A DNA stretch of 17,769 nt from DAONFI01 sp035403485 (GTDB lineage Bacteria > Planctomycetota > Phycisphaerae > SM23-33). The notes beneath the pieces are model-generated. The model made no database searches. It worked only from the letters and a program-made list of their open reading frames with translations, and was not told the origin of the DNA. The first letter of the stretch is position 1. Each line of letters starts with the position of its first letter. Shown here piece after piece: positions 7,016 to 15,959 of the stretch. Where the stretch lies: NCBI GenBank assembly GCA_964536835.1, contig CAZIAZ010000052.1:1-17769 (forward strand), written 5' to 3'. The position numbers and the translations under genes were made by a program.

Positions 7016-8869
7016 ATGGACGCTGCAACGCTGAAAACAAAGATGGACGCTGCGGGTTATGCGAAGCTGCAAAGCCTCAACTGCCCGAAGCTGATTGAAT
7101 TTATTTCCACCAGTGCCGAACTGTGCAAGCCGGAGAAAATCGTTCTCTGCAACGGCACGAAAGAGGAATATCAGTCTCTGATGAACGAAATGATAAAAGA
7201 AGGCTTGGCCAAAAAACTCAACGATAAAAAACGGCCTAACTGCGTTCTGTTCCGTTCCGACGCATCTGACGTGGCACGTGTTGAAAACCGCACGTACATC
7301 GCCTGCGAAAAAAAAGAAGACGCCGGCCCGACGAACCTCTGGATAGACCCCAAAGAACTCAAGGCCACCATGCGCGGCCTTTACAGCGGCTGCATGAAAG
7401 GCCGCACCATGTACATCATACCGTTCTCGATGGGCCCGGTAGGTTCGCCAATCGCAAAAATCGGCATTGAAATAACCGACTCCGGATACGTCGTATGCAA
7501 CATGCATATAATGACCCGCGTCGGTTATAATGTTCTCGATGTGCTGGCGAAAGACGGCGAATTCGTTCCAGCCCTGCATTCAGTGGGCAAACCGCTGGCT
7601 GACGGCGAATCCGACCACGGCATATGGCCGTGCGCGCCGCTGGACAAGAAGTATATCTCGCACTTTCCCGAAACCCGTGAAATCTGGTCTTACGGTTCAG
7701 GTTACGGCGGCAACGCACTGCTGGGCAAAAAATGTCTGGCGTTGCGTATCGCATCCGTCCAGGCACACGACGAAGGCTGGATGGCGGAACACATGCTTAT
7801 CCTGAAACTTACCAGCCCCGAAGGCAAGGTCAAATACGTTTGCGGCGCATTTCCAAGCGCCTGCGGCAAAACGAACCTGGCGATGCTCATCCCGACCATT
7901 CCCGGCTGGAAAGTCGAGACAATAGGCGACGATATCGCGTGGATGAAGTTCGGCAAGGACGGCCGTCTGTATGCAATCAATCCGGAAGCCGGCTTTTTCG
8001 GCGTGGCGCCTGGAACTTCCACAAAGTCCAACCCCAACGCCATGTCCTCAGTTGAAAAGGACACCATCTTCACCAACGTCGCACTCACCGAGGACAAAGA
8101 TGTCTGGTGGGAAGGCATAGGCTATCCTGCACCAGGCAAACTTATCGATTGGAAGGGCAACGAATGGCAAGCCGACAAGGCTGAAGCGCCTGCCGCCCAT
8201 CCCAATGCCCGTTTCACTGCAAAGGCTTCAAATTGTCCGGCGATTGCTCCGGAATGGGAAGACCCGGCCGGCGTACCGATAGATGCAATCCTATTCGGTG
8301 GCCGTCGGCCCAGCACGATTCCGCTGGTTTATCAGTCGTTCGACTGGAATCACGGCGTATTCGTGGGTTCGACCATCGGCTCGGAAGTCACGGCAGCAGC
8401 ACTTGACCTCAAGGCCGGCACAGTCCGTCGCGACCCATTCGCCATGCTGCCGTTCTGCGGTTACAATATGGGCGATTATTTCGCACACTGGATAAAAATC
8501 GGCAAGACAAAAGACGCAAAGCTGCCCAAACTATTCTGCGTGAACTGGTTCCGCAAAACCAAAGAAGGCAAGTGGCTGTGGCCCGGCTTCGGCGACAACA
8601 GCCGAGTCCTCAAGTGGATATTCGAACGTTGTGACGGCACAGGCAAAGCCCAGGAAACACCCATCGGATATATGCCAACCGTCGATGCAATCGACCGCAA
8701 AGGCCTCGACGACGTTACCGATGCTGACATGGCCGAATTGCTGTCTCTTGATAAAGAAGGCTGGCTGAAGGAACTTGATATGGTCAAGGAACATTATAAA
8801 AAGTTCGGCGACAAATTGCCGGCTGAGCTCTCCAGCCAGCTTCAGGCTCTCGAAGCCAGACTGAAATAG
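7016..8869 (+). CDS. pckG: Phosphoenolpyruvate carboxykinase (GTP)
   Basis: This enzyme interconverts oxaloacetate plus GTP with phosphoenolpyruvate, CO2 and GDP, linking the citric acid cycle to gluconeogenesis in the cytoplasm. From the ATG at 7016 it has 617 residues, as expected for the GTP class. Motifs in order are GRTMYIIPFSMGP (about 129-141), the P-loop FPSACGKTN (279-287) with the reactive Cys283 and Lys285, and GDDIAWM (304-310) for metal binding. INPEAGFFGVAPGTS (321-335), FGGRRPSTIPLV and RDPFAMLPFCGYNMGDYF follow. The ATP-class enzyme has a different P-loop, so GTP use is well supported. GAGGAG (7006-7011) precedes the ATG by 4 bases and fixes this start over the earlier Met at 6848. 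The gene stands alone behind a long leader and is closed by the terminator at 8887-8932. Confidence 0.97.
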   Translation: MDAATLKTKMDAAGYAKLQSLNCPKLIEFISTSAELCKPEKIVLCNGTKEEYQSLMNEMIKEGLAKKLNDKKRPNCVLFRSDASDVARVENRTYIACEKKEDAGPTNLWIDPKELKATMRGLYSGCMKGRTMYIIPFSMGPVGSPIAKIGIEITDSGYVVCNMHIMTRVGYNVLDVLAKDGEFVPALHSVGKPLADGESDHGIWPCAPLDKKYISHFPETREIWSYGSGYGGNALLGKKCLALRIASVQAHDEGWMAEHMLILKLTSPEGKVKYVCGAFPSACGKTNLAMLIPTIPGWKVETIGDDIAWMKFGKDGRLYAINPEAGFFGVAPGTSTKSNPNAMSSVEKDTIFTNVALTEDKDVWWEGIGYPAPGKLIDWKGNEWQADKAEAPAAHPNARFTAKASNCPAIAPEWEDPAGVPIDAILFGGRRPSTIPLVYQSFDWNHGVFVGSTIGSEVTAAALDLKAGTVRRDPFAMLPFCGYNMGDYFAHWIKIGKTKDAKLPKLFCVNWFRKTKEGKWLWPGFGDNSRVLKWIFERCDGTGKAQETPIGYMPTVDAIDRKGLDDVTDADMAELLSLDKEGWLKELDMVKEHYKKFGDKLPAELSSQLQALEARLK

Positions 8870-8886
8870 TTTAAAATATAAAAAGA

Positions 8887-8932
8887 AGAGCCGACGCTTT
8901 GACTAAAAATTAAAGCGCCGGCTCTTTTTTTT
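8887..8932 (+). terminator. Strong, probably bidirectional terminator
   Basis: AGAGCCGACGCTTT (8887-8900) pairs with AAAGCGCCGGCTCT (8912-8925) over 14 positions with a single A-C mismatch. The loop is 11 bases and eight T residues follow (8925-8932). It lies 17 bases after the pckG stop. Read on the minus strand the same stem is followed by TTCTTTTTATATTTT, so it should also act in the reverse direction against read-through from either convergent operon. Confidence 0.9.
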
Positions 8933-8953
8933 ATCCGAACCGAACAGAATTCA

Positions 8954-11425
8954 TTATTCAATTACCCTGGTATCGTCGGGTTTGTGGTGTGCCTCGACAT
9001 ATTTACGCCATTCTTCTTCAGTGGCATAGGGCAACCAACCTTTTCTCGCAACAAACGGCGTATTCATGATTTCAAAGCGAAGCTCAAATTTTTCCTTGTC
9101 TGAGCGGAATTCCATCGGCAGACGGATTACGGTCTGCATGTCGATGACTTCCTTCATGGTATTCGTCTTATCATGATTAATCAGCCTGAACTGGCGCGGG
9201 GTCAGGAAAAACAGACTGCCGCATTCGCCGGCAGGCCGCGTCGCCACACCTTTCAGTGTCATCGCCTTCTCATTCCATTCCAGAGACTCCACCTCCGCAT
9301 TGCCCTGCTCTATATGCATATCCGTCGACAAAAGCCATGGATATTTGCGATGGCGCGATATGCGATATAATCTGCATGAATGCGCAGGAACTGCACAGGA
9401 ATAAGATTTTTCGTATGTGCCGACATATTCACCGTTCCAGAATTCAAAAACGCTGAAAATTTCATCAGGGGAAAGCCCCAATTTCACAAAATCAAGCGTA
9501 GTGTTATATACTTCATTATCGGTATTGAACACCGCGACAAGCAGGTATGAATCCCAGGGAGTGCGTATGGCCTTTTTCAGCACATGGCAGTAACTTTCAG
9601 GCGCAACATTCGAGAATAAATCAACAGGAACAGGTATGCCCTGCGTTCTCGGCATACACATTTTAATCATGCCAAGACGTTCGGAATCGATATTTCGTAT
9701 ATCATCCCCAAGTACCATCGGGCTGTCACCGCTAAGGCCGAACATGGTGGTTGATATTCTGGCATGTTCAAGCGGTATAGGCTTGTCAATGGTCAGGCAA
9801 TTAAGGTCGTTTATAAAAAGTTTACGATTCATGAACCACGAAGCCGCCGCGTTCTGAATAAATAAATGTTCATTTGCAAAATGCAGATCATGCATGCAAT
9901 AAGTGGAATTCCGCCAGTTATGGTAAGGATACATGGGCCGGCCTTCGCCGTAATCACGACCTACACGCGCCGCATCAACACAGCCGACAAAACCAGGATT
10001 AGAAGCTACTGCGGTCTGAAGATGCGTATCGTGCCCGACTATTTCACGTATGGTTTTAAGTATTTTACGGCCAGCCTCCATCGGAAGCAACGTGTCGTCA
10101 TACATCCTGGCGTTAGCCGGCACTGACAGAAAATCAAGCATATATGCACGCGCACCCATAGCCCGGTATGCCGTGAATATTTCTGTCAGATACTTTTTAG
10201 TCCTGGGATGAGTGCCGTCAAGATAATACATGGTCAGATAGGGTTCATCGTTAAGATTATTATGATTACGGTCAAATTCCCAGCTTACTTTGGTGGTTAT
10301 CAGATTGCCGTTTATATCTCTCAGCAGGTTTTCTTTATTTTCTTCCAATATGTTATCGTATTGGGCCTCCCCCAGAAACCAGAACGGTGAAAACCATAAT
10401 TTGAAGCTGAATCCCATTTTCCATAATTTTGCGAACAGCGACTTATATCCGCCTTCACAGCCAGACGCATTTTCAAATGTCAGCCAATTACCCGGTAAAC
10501 CGTCTTTGATTATTTGATGCGTGCCAGCCGGCAGGCAACCAATATCGAACCCTTTGAATTTTTCTCTAACAGCAGTGGCAAAGTCAAGCAATATTTCAGG
10601 CCATGATTTTTCGTTTGTAAAGGCATCTATCCATGCAGAACCGTCTGCGCAAACGCCAAGAGCACATTCAAATGACGGTTTATATGCGTCATATATGCGG
10701 TTAGCCCAACCTTCAAGCGCAGCATACGGATTTTCATGATAACTGATACGAAGCGTCTCAGACCGCAATTCACAGCTGGCCCCGATTTTGTGCCTGCCAA
10801 ACAGACAGCCGGCACTATACTGTGTAATTCCAGCAGTCGGAACATAATGCAAGGTATGATAACCCTGCATGCGGCCGAGCGTCACAAAGCCTGCAAAAAA
10901 AGTGAGCCCGGATGAAGGATCATAAATGTGACAAACATTATCTGAGTTGTGGTCGGCTTCCGTAGCGGCAAAACGCTCAACCCGCATATCCCACGGCTGC
11001 CATCGGAAAAAGCGAACCTGCTCCGGATTCTTGCCAAGGTCTATAATCCCTCCCTTTTCATCCTGGGCATTTAAAATTTTCCAGTCACTTACATAAATAT
11101 CATCAGGACTGTCATTTCGCAGCAGCGCCGTCAGCTCAACCCAATCAGCATTGCCTTTAATTTCCCAACGCCAAACAACTCCGTAATCATTGAATGAAAA
11201 TTCAATAATATATGTCTGATTACCATTCTCATCGGCTTGCGTTTTATGCGAAATAACTTCGGCATCTTTCAGAAAAAGCTCTTCGTCATTTATGATAACC
11301 GAACCTGAAAGATTTTTTGTCGACAGTGCACCACATCGTTTTGCATGCGTGCTAATCATTCCACTTTCCACCAGCCACTCCAGAAGTGAGAAACATTCCG
11401 TATTCGCATTTTTCACAGAATTCAT
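8954..11425 (-). CDS. Clan GH-D (GH36-like) glycosidase, alpha-galactosidase type
   Basis: From the ATG at 11425 this 823-residue protein has the plan of bacterial GH36-like enzymes: an N-terminal beta-sandwich (to about 230), a TIM barrel (about 250-600) and a C-terminal beta domain. The barrel carries RAYMLDF (Asp431) in the place of the clan GH-D nucleophile and AARVGRDYGE (Asp491) in the place of the acid/base. The C-terminal part has FEFWNGEYVG and VPAHSCRLYRI, typical of the family tail. It should release an alpha-linked sugar, perhaps galactose. No signal peptide is seen, so it probably acts in the cytoplasm. The chosen start has AAGGAA (11433-11438) with a 7-base spacer. The Met at 11482 lacks such a site and would add 19 basic and hydrophobic residues. 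It is the last gene of the operon. Clan membership is likely; the precise GH family and substrate are not certain. Confidence 0.8.
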   Translation of the reverse strand: MNSVKNANTECFSLLEWLVESGMISTHAKRCGALSTKNLSGSVIINDEELFLKDAEVISHKTQADENGNQTYIIEFSFNDYGVVWRWEIKGNADWVELTALLRNDSPDDIYVSDWKILNAQDEKGGIIDLGKNPEQVRFFRWQPWDMRVERFAATEADHNSDNVCHIYDPSSGLTFFAGFVTLGRMQGYHTLHYVPTAGITQYSAGCLFGRHKIGASCELRSETLRISYHENPYAALEGWANRIYDAYKPSFECALGVCADGSAWIDAFTNEKSWPEILLDFATAVREKFKGFDIGCLPAGTHQIIKDGLPGNWLTFENASGCEGGYKSLFAKLWKMGFSFKLWFSPFWFLGEAQYDNILEENKENLLRDINGNLITTKVSWEFDRNHNNLNDEPYLTMYYLDGTHPRTKKYLTEIFTAYRAMGARAYMLDFLSVPANARMYDDTLLPMEAGRKILKTIREIVGHDTHLQTAVASNPGFVGCVDAARVGRDYGEGRPMYPYHNWRNSTYCMHDLHFANEHLFIQNAAASWFMNRKLFINDLNCLTIDKPIPLEHARISTTMFGLSGDSPMVLGDDIRNIDSERLGMIKMCMPRTQGIPVPVDLFSNVAPESYCHVLKKAIRTPWDSYLLVAVFNTDNEVYNTTLDFVKLGLSPDEIFSVFEFWNGEYVGTYEKSYSCAVPAHSCRLYRISRHRKYPWLLSTDMHIEQGNAEVESLEWNEKAMTLKGVATRPAGECGSLFFLTPRQFRLINHDKTNTMKEVIDMQTVIRLPMEFRSDKEKFELRFEIMNTPFVARKGWLPYATEEEWRKYVEAHHKPDDTRVIE

Positions 11426-11432
11426 CTTAAAA

Positions 11433-11438
11433 TTCCTT
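11433..11438 (-). promoter_or_regulatory. Ribosome binding site deciding the glycosidase start
   Basis: AAGGAA lies 7 bases before the ATG at 11425. No comparable site precedes the in-frame ATG at 11482, so the shorter protein is preferred. Confidence 0.7.
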
Positions 11439-11521
11439 TTAAATTTTTTCCCAAAAAACGCACTTAATTCAACTTGATACATTCACATTGTCAGACATGG
11501 TAAAAAGTTTAAACCTGTTTC

Positions 11522-12880
11522 CTACGAAAGAATCTTAATTCCTAATATACGGCAAAAATCCTTAATTACCGCCATGTTGTCGCCATATGAAATTATATAA
11601 TGCTGACTCATGACATTTTGGACAAAATCGTCAGCAGAGCCGTCGAATATCATATCCAGACTCGGAAGCTGTGGGGCCGGAGGAGCCCAGCCGGCTTCTT
11701 CCCATTTTATCGGCGTTTTTGCATCAGCCGTCGCGACGTGCATCTGAAAATCGCCATTTGCCTCCGCAAATCTTGCTAATGTAATTTTTCCAGTTTTCAG
11801 TTTGGACACATTTAAAAGACCTTCGCCAAAATTTCCAAAAGCGTTCGGCATAACCGTAATCGGGCCGTCAACTATCTCGGAAGGGACATAATCCGGTACG
11901 CCCATAAGTGCACCGGTTTTCATAAATTCGTAAAATTCCAGGTATGCTCCACACTGGCCGGTTAAAAATCTGACCATCATCTGTGTCACCATGCCTGGCG
12001 CGTCATTTTCCGGAACAGACGATATATCCATTGTTTCGTGAAGCAGCGTCATGGCCCCCGCAGGCGCAAAACCCATCAACTTTTTAATGCCGTCAACGTC
12101 ATTATATGAAAAACCAGAAAAATCCCGTTCTTCAATTTTACGTTTGATTGCCAGATAAAGTTTTACGGAATTCTCAACCGTGCCAGGCTGCGGATTTTTC
12201 AAAAATTTCCAGCGAGTACGAACCTCGTCGGCGATTTTTATTATTTCCGAATCACTCGTCTTTTCCATCAACTGCCGCAATTCCAACAATTCGAAATGTT
12301 CGATTTCCACGCCAAGTTTCTTTTTGAACGCTATGCCGTCATACATTGTTCCGTAAAGTTTCATATCGCGGTAACCGGCCATTCCAAGCTTGGTTTCTTT
12401 CAATAAACTGACGGCTCTGGCGGCTATTGCATAATTTAATATTTTTGATAAATCAGGTTTTTCTTCACGGTAATTTACGACGTACTTGAAATTATATCCC
12501 ATATCAGTCATCGGTTTGCGCAGCGCGGTAGTACCAGCCTGATCGGCGGTCGTCACAAAGCTCTCACCATCCCGCCACCCGCTCAGTCCCCATAATATCA
12601 TAGGCTTGTACCTGAACGGCTCAATAACCTTAAAAACGGCCCATGACGGTATCCAACCGGCAATGCAAACAATCAGAACATCGAATTCTTTTGCCATCAA
12701 ACTCTTATATGCCGCGTCTGCCGTTCTGCCGTCAAGGTCGTCCATAACAGATGGAGCTTTTATAAGTTCCAGACCCTGTTCTTCAAGGCTATCTGCCGCA
12801 GCAGCACAACGATTATCTATGAATTCACGCGGCGTATTAACTTCGCCGAATCCGACAAAGGCGGCTTTTATTTTACGCAT
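11522..12880 (-). CDS. L-fucose/L-arabinose isomerase-like protein
   Basis: This 452-residue protein belongs to the FucI/AraA-like fold, whose members interconvert aldoses and ketoses with a divalent metal. The N-terminal half is Rossmann-like (AAFVGFGEVN at 6-15; VLIVCIAGWIPSW at 68-80; KPMILWGLSG at 92-101). The C-terminal half holds the probable metal ligands: VPENDAPG (Glu291), CGAYLEFYEF (Glu315) and a late SQHYIISYGD (His427). It is shorter than classical FucI (about 590) and fits the 450-480 residue group of related proteins of mixed or unknown specificity. AGAGGT (12886-12891) precedes the ATG at 12880. The sugar kinase lies immediately upstream in the operon, with a 30-base gap, which fits an isomerase plus kinase pair. 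The actual sugar is not known, and the name fucose isomerase should not be taken literally. Confidence 0.8.
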   Translation of the reverse strand: MRKIKAAFVGFGEVNTPREFIDNRCAAAADSLEEQGLELIKAPSVMDDLDGRTADAAYKSLMAKEFDVLIVCIAGWIPSWAVFKVIEPFRYKPMILWGLSGWRDGESFVTTADQAGTTALRKPMTDMGYNFKYVVNYREEKPDLSKILNYAIAARAVSLLKETKLGMAGYRDMKLYGTMYDGIAFKKKLGVEIEHFELLELRQLMEKTSDSEIIKIADEVRTRWKFLKNPQPGTVENSVKLYLAIKRKIEERDFSGFSYNDVDGIKKLMGFAPAGAMTLLHETMDISSVPENDAPGMVTQMMVRFLTGQCGAYLEFYEFMKTGALMGVPDYVPSEIVDGPITVMPNAFGNFGEGLLNVSKLKTGKITLARFAEANGDFQMHVATADAKTPIKWEEAGWAPPAPQLPSLDMIFDGSADDFVQNVMSQHYIISYGDNMAVIKDFCRILGIKILS

Positions 12881-12910
12881 TGGTTACCTCTGTTATAAAA
12901 AATATTTTAT

Positions 12911-14386
12911 TCAAAATGCCGAATTTAAAAACAAACCGTTCAATTTTTTATATTTATAAAATACAGAATCATAAATTTGACCATTTTCAGGCATAACCAC
13001 TTCAAATGGATGAACCATGGCATTAACTGCATCGTTCAACTTTTCATAACAGCCAGTGCCGACGGCAGATAATACGGCTGCGCCGAGGCAAGTCGATTCT
13101 TCGCATGCCATTGTCACAAAATCCCTATGCAAAACATCCGACTTTATCTGCAGCCATAATCTGCTCCTTGCTGCGCCACCCATAGAAATTATCTTCTCCG
13201 CTTTGAGGCCATTCTGCTCAAGCAGTTCAATGCTCTCTCTGAGTGAAAATGCAACTGACTCCATGATTGCACGAACAAAATGCCTTTTTTTATGGCTCAG
13301 CGTCAATCCATAAAAAACACCCTTAGCATCTGGATTTACTTGCGGCAACGTCATTCCGCAAAAATGCGGCAACAGCAGTAAACCCTCAGCCCCGGCTGGA
13401 ACATTTATGGCGATATCGCACAACTCTGAATAATCCATACCGCCGCCAAATTCATCGCGAAACCATCGTAAAATCATGCCAGCCGCCGGTATCCACGGTA
13501 ACATTACGTAAAGCCCTGGAACAGCGTGGCGATAAATGCCGAATCGCATCTTTTCATCATAAACAGGCTTATCCGTGGTAGCACAGACCGCCAGCGCACA
13601 ACCGGTCGTTTCCGTTATCATACCAGCCGCAATATTGCCAGCCCCGACAGCCGCAGATATCTGATCTATCGGAGCCACTGTTACAGGCGTGTTTTTATTC
13701 AAACCGACGTCGGCAATAACCCTGCCAGCTATTTCGCCTGAATTCAAAAGCGACGGTAACTGTTTTTCTGAAATTTTTAAAAACTCCAGCATCTCCCGCC
13801 ACCAGCAGCCGTTAATCATGTCATAATAAAGCGTAGACGGATTCAATGCGTGGTCGGTCGCAAATTCTCCCGTAAGACGATATATCAAATAATCTTCGAC
13901 CAGTAAAATTTTTGAAACTTTTTTGAAAATTTCGGGTTCATGATTGCGCAGCCATAAAATTTTAGACGCCGTCCACGCCGGTGCAATTTCCTGCTGGCCT
14001 GTAATGCGATAAACTTCGGAACGACTGAATTTTTCGGCAATCAACGCAGCTTCCGCTTTTGCACGATTATCCAGCCATACTATCGCATTGCATAATGGCC
14101 GGCCATTTTCATCCAGCACTATCAGCGTTTCGCCCTGGCTGGTAACGCCGACGGATACTATGTCATCCTTTGAGACCGCAGAATCATGAAATATTCCACG
14201 AATGCCTTCACACGCCGCATGCCAATAAACATCAGGGTCAACTTCAACAAAATCCGGCTTTGGCTTTAGAAGTTCATACTCGCATACATGTCGGGCTACT
14301 TCATGGCCAGTGACATCGAATAAAACAGTTTTTACCGATGTTGTACCGACATCGAGCGACAGTATATATTTCATTTCGGTCATCAT
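12911..14386 (-). CDS. FGGY-family carbohydrate kinase (xylulokinase-like)
   Basis: This 491-residue protein would phosphorylate a sugar, typically a ketose, with ATP in the cytoplasm. The N-terminal FGGY domain starts with YILSLDVGTTSVKTVLFD (about 7-24), the phosphate loop of the actin-like fold. GVTSQGETLIVLD and IVWLDNRA (about 80-109) are family signatures. The catalytic Asp is probably Asp241 in VAPIDQISAAVGAG. The C-terminal domain has ISMGGAARSRLWLQIKSDV and ESTCLGAAVLSAVG, the usual adenosine and phosphate region. It most resembles the xylulokinase branch, but FGGY substrate cannot be read from sequence alone. The start may be the ATG at 14386, 14383 or 14374; none has a clear Shine-Dalgarno site. 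The gap to the upstream ceramidase-fold gene is only five bases, so the two are surely cotranscribed. Confidence 0.9.
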   Translation of the reverse strand: MMTEMKYILSLDVGTTSVKTVLFDVTGHEVARHVCEYELLKPKPDFVEVDPDVYWHAACEGIRGIFHDSAVSKDDIVSVGVTSQGETLIVLDENGRPLCNAIVWLDNRAKAEAALIAEKFSRSEVYRITGQQEIAPAWTASKILWLRNHEPEIFKKVSKILLVEDYLIYRLTGEFATDHALNPSTLYYDMINGCWWREMLEFLKISEKQLPSLLNSGEIAGRVIADVGLNKNTPVTVAPIDQISAAVGAGNIAAGMITETTGCALAVCATTDKPVYDEKMRFGIYRHAVPGLYVMLPWIPAAGMILRWFRDEFGGGMDYSELCDIAINVPAGAEGLLLLPHFCGMTLPQVNPDAKGVFYGLTLSHKKRHFVRAIMESVAFSLRESIELLEQNGLKAEKIISMGGAARSRLWLQIKSDVLHRDFVTMACEESTCLGAAVLSAVGTGCYEKLNDAVNAMVHPFEVVMPENGQIYDSVFYKYKKLNGLFLNSAF

Positions 14387-14391
14387 AAATA

Positions 14392-15822
14392 TTATGAGAA
14401 TAAATCGTTTATTGATTTAACGGTATAATCTACCAACATCTTGCCGCCATCAGAACCGACTTCACCGTTGATTATCAACCCGCCATAGCCGCCAAGCTGT
14501 TCGGCACGCTCAGTCGGCAGATACGCTCCGCTGCCGCAAGCAAGTTGCACTACAAAAGTTTGTCGTGCCTTGCTTCTGGCCTTCATTTGAAGTCCATAAT
14601 CAAGAAATAACTCAAATGGATTTGTAACGAAAACCACGTCGCCGAGTTTGACCGTATGCAGTTCCATTTTATAATCAGGAGTGATATGTTGTTCATTGTA
14701 TCTATCCATGACAGCCTGCGCATTCTTAATCAGCACAAAATGATGCAACTTACTGTCGTATGGCCCTGGCCGTCCCGCTTTTTCCTCATTAACCTTTACG
14801 TCCGCACAAAAATCCACGAATGCTTCTTGTTCCGGCTGTATTTTCTCAAGTCGTTCAACATCCTCTGCAGCCATCGTATAGTCAACATAAGACGCCCTGC
14901 GTCTCGGAAGCTCCAATTCTTTTACATTATGTACCAACTCAGGCTTAAAATTAATCTGCCCCGCAATTTTTTGATAGCCTCTCATTACTGCATCAAACAC
15001 TCGCCGGCCGATAACGTCAACGCCACGTTCACCCCAGAATTCGTCGTCGCGCGTTCTTGACATATCCCGCGGTGACTGACAGCCGGCGGCACTTATCTGG
15101 CACAATACGTGAAAATCAGGACCGAATTTCTCTTTCAGGAGTTGCCGTACTTTCCCCATATAATCGGAAGAAATCAAATATGTAGCTTCCATTATTTGAG
15201 ACGGACAGGCTACATTCACTATTACGCCTGTAGGTTTGGAATTCCCATCAAAGGCAAAAAGCAGCTCAATCGTGGAATCTTCGCCACCTTCCATGCCGAT
15301 AAAATCAGCTCTCGACGTATCGCCATACATTTCCGCCGTTTTATTTGAATATACGGCACGACGGCAATGACCAACCGTTGCAAAATCAAACGTACTTGCA
15401 ATACCTGCCGGTTGTCTTGTATTCCACGCAATAGCAGCAGCCTCACATAGTTGCCTGATTACAAAATCATGATACGACAGCATCCTGCTGTCTGACTTTT
15501 CCCACCAGCATTTTCCACTATCCACCTGCGGAGCACTATGTGTATGAATGGCATTCATTATTAACTTCGAAGTATCCAATTCCGGCAGCTTATTTTTGAG
15601 GTTTTCCCTGAATTCATCAAAAAATTTCCCTGAAAAATTCACTACATCAATGGATATCATAAGAGTACATTGACCATTCCCGCCGTCAATTGCCATAGCA
15701 GTCGCACCTATACGTGAATGAACGCCTCTGGATAATCGTCGATAATACTGTCCGAAAAGTTCCACTTCACCACAAGGTGTGATATCCACTTCTGACCAGC
15801 CGATTTTAAATATATTTTTCAT
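14392..15822 (-). CDS. Neutral ceramidase-fold protein, catalytic domain only
   Basis: This 476-residue protein resembles the N-terminal domain of neutral/alkaline ceramidases, zinc amidases that cleave N-acyl sphingosine. It has MNAIHTHSAPQ (about 89-99), which matches the first zinc site (HTH). VACPSQ (about 204-209) lies where the family has a His-Pro pair. SAAGCQSPRD (about 244-253) matches the nucleophile motif GDxSP. NPFELFLDYG (Glu404) and GAYLPTERAEQLGGYG (Tyr434) match the C-terminal metal ligands. It lacks a signal peptide and the C-terminal Ig-like domain of true ceramidases. The ATG at 15822 is chosen; a longer TTG start at 15843 has no ribosome binding site. A weak AAAGAGA precedes 15822. 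It is the first gene of a sugar operon, so its substrate is more likely a sugar amide or ester than ceramide. That is inference. Confidence 0.75.
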   Translation of the reverse strand: MKNIFKIGWSEVDITPCGEVELFGQYYRRLSRGVHSRIGATAMAIDGGNGQCTLMISIDVVNFSGKFFDEFRENLKNKLPELDTSKLIMNAIHTHSAPQVDSGKCWWEKSDSRMLSYHDFVIRQLCEAAAIAWNTRQPAGIASTFDFATVGHCRRAVYSNKTAEMYGDTSRADFIGMEGGEDSTIELLFAFDGNSKPTGVIVNVACPSQIMEATYLISSDYMGKVRQLLKEKFGPDFHVLCQISAAGCQSPRDMSRTRDDEFWGERGVDVIGRRVFDAVMRGYQKIAGQINFKPELVHNVKELELPRRRASYVDYTMAAEDVERLEKIQPEQEAFVDFCADVKVNEEKAGRPGPYDSKLHHFVLIKNAQAVMDRYNEQHITPDYKMELHTVKLGDVVFVTNPFELFLDYGLQMKARSKARQTFVVQLACGSGAYLPTERAEQLGGYGGLIINGEVGSDGGKMLVDYTVKSINDLFS

Positions 15823-15925
15823 ATCAGTCTCTTTATCTGCCAAAACGTTAAAAATATCTCTAAAACCTATCCTAAAATCTTATAAAAATTTTTCGGATGC
15901 TTATCCATAATCGCCTAATTTCGAT

Positions 15926-15955
15926 TTGTAATTATAAAAGATTGAAATTTATATT
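15926..15955 (+). promoter_or_regulatory. Candidate promoter of the AraC-type regulator
   Basis: TTGTAA (15926-15931) stands 18 bases before TATATT (15950-15955). Transcription would start near 15962, leaving about 36 bases before the ATG at 15998. The repeat boxes at 15956-15997 would lie at and after the start, consistent with autorepression by the regulator. Confidence 0.4.
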
Positions 15956-15959
15956 GGAA
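15931..15959 (-). promoter_or_regulatory. Promoter of the four-gene sugar operon
   Basis: On the minus strand a perfect TATAAT (15936 down to 15931) is preceded after 17 bases by TTCCAA (15959 down to 15954), a poor -35. Transcription would start near 15924, about 100 bases before the ATG at 15822. A strong -10 with a weak -35 that touches the repeat boxes is what one expects of an activator-dependent promoter. Confidence 0.55.

Noticed and set aside
11426..11482. Basic, partly hydrophobic 19-residue extension of the glycosidase as a signal peptide
   Set aside because: It has no hydrophobic core long enough for a signal peptide and no ribosome binding site, while the ATG at 11425 has a good one.
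11522..14386. Classical L-fucose degradation operon (FucI and FucK)
   Set aside because: The isomerase is far shorter than FucI, no fuculose aldolase is present, and the kinase is closer to the xylulokinase branch, so the fucose assignment is not supported.
15823..15843. TTG start of the ceramidase-fold gene
   Set aside because: No Shine-Dalgarno site precedes the TTG, and the added MADKETD is not part of the family's conserved N-terminus.
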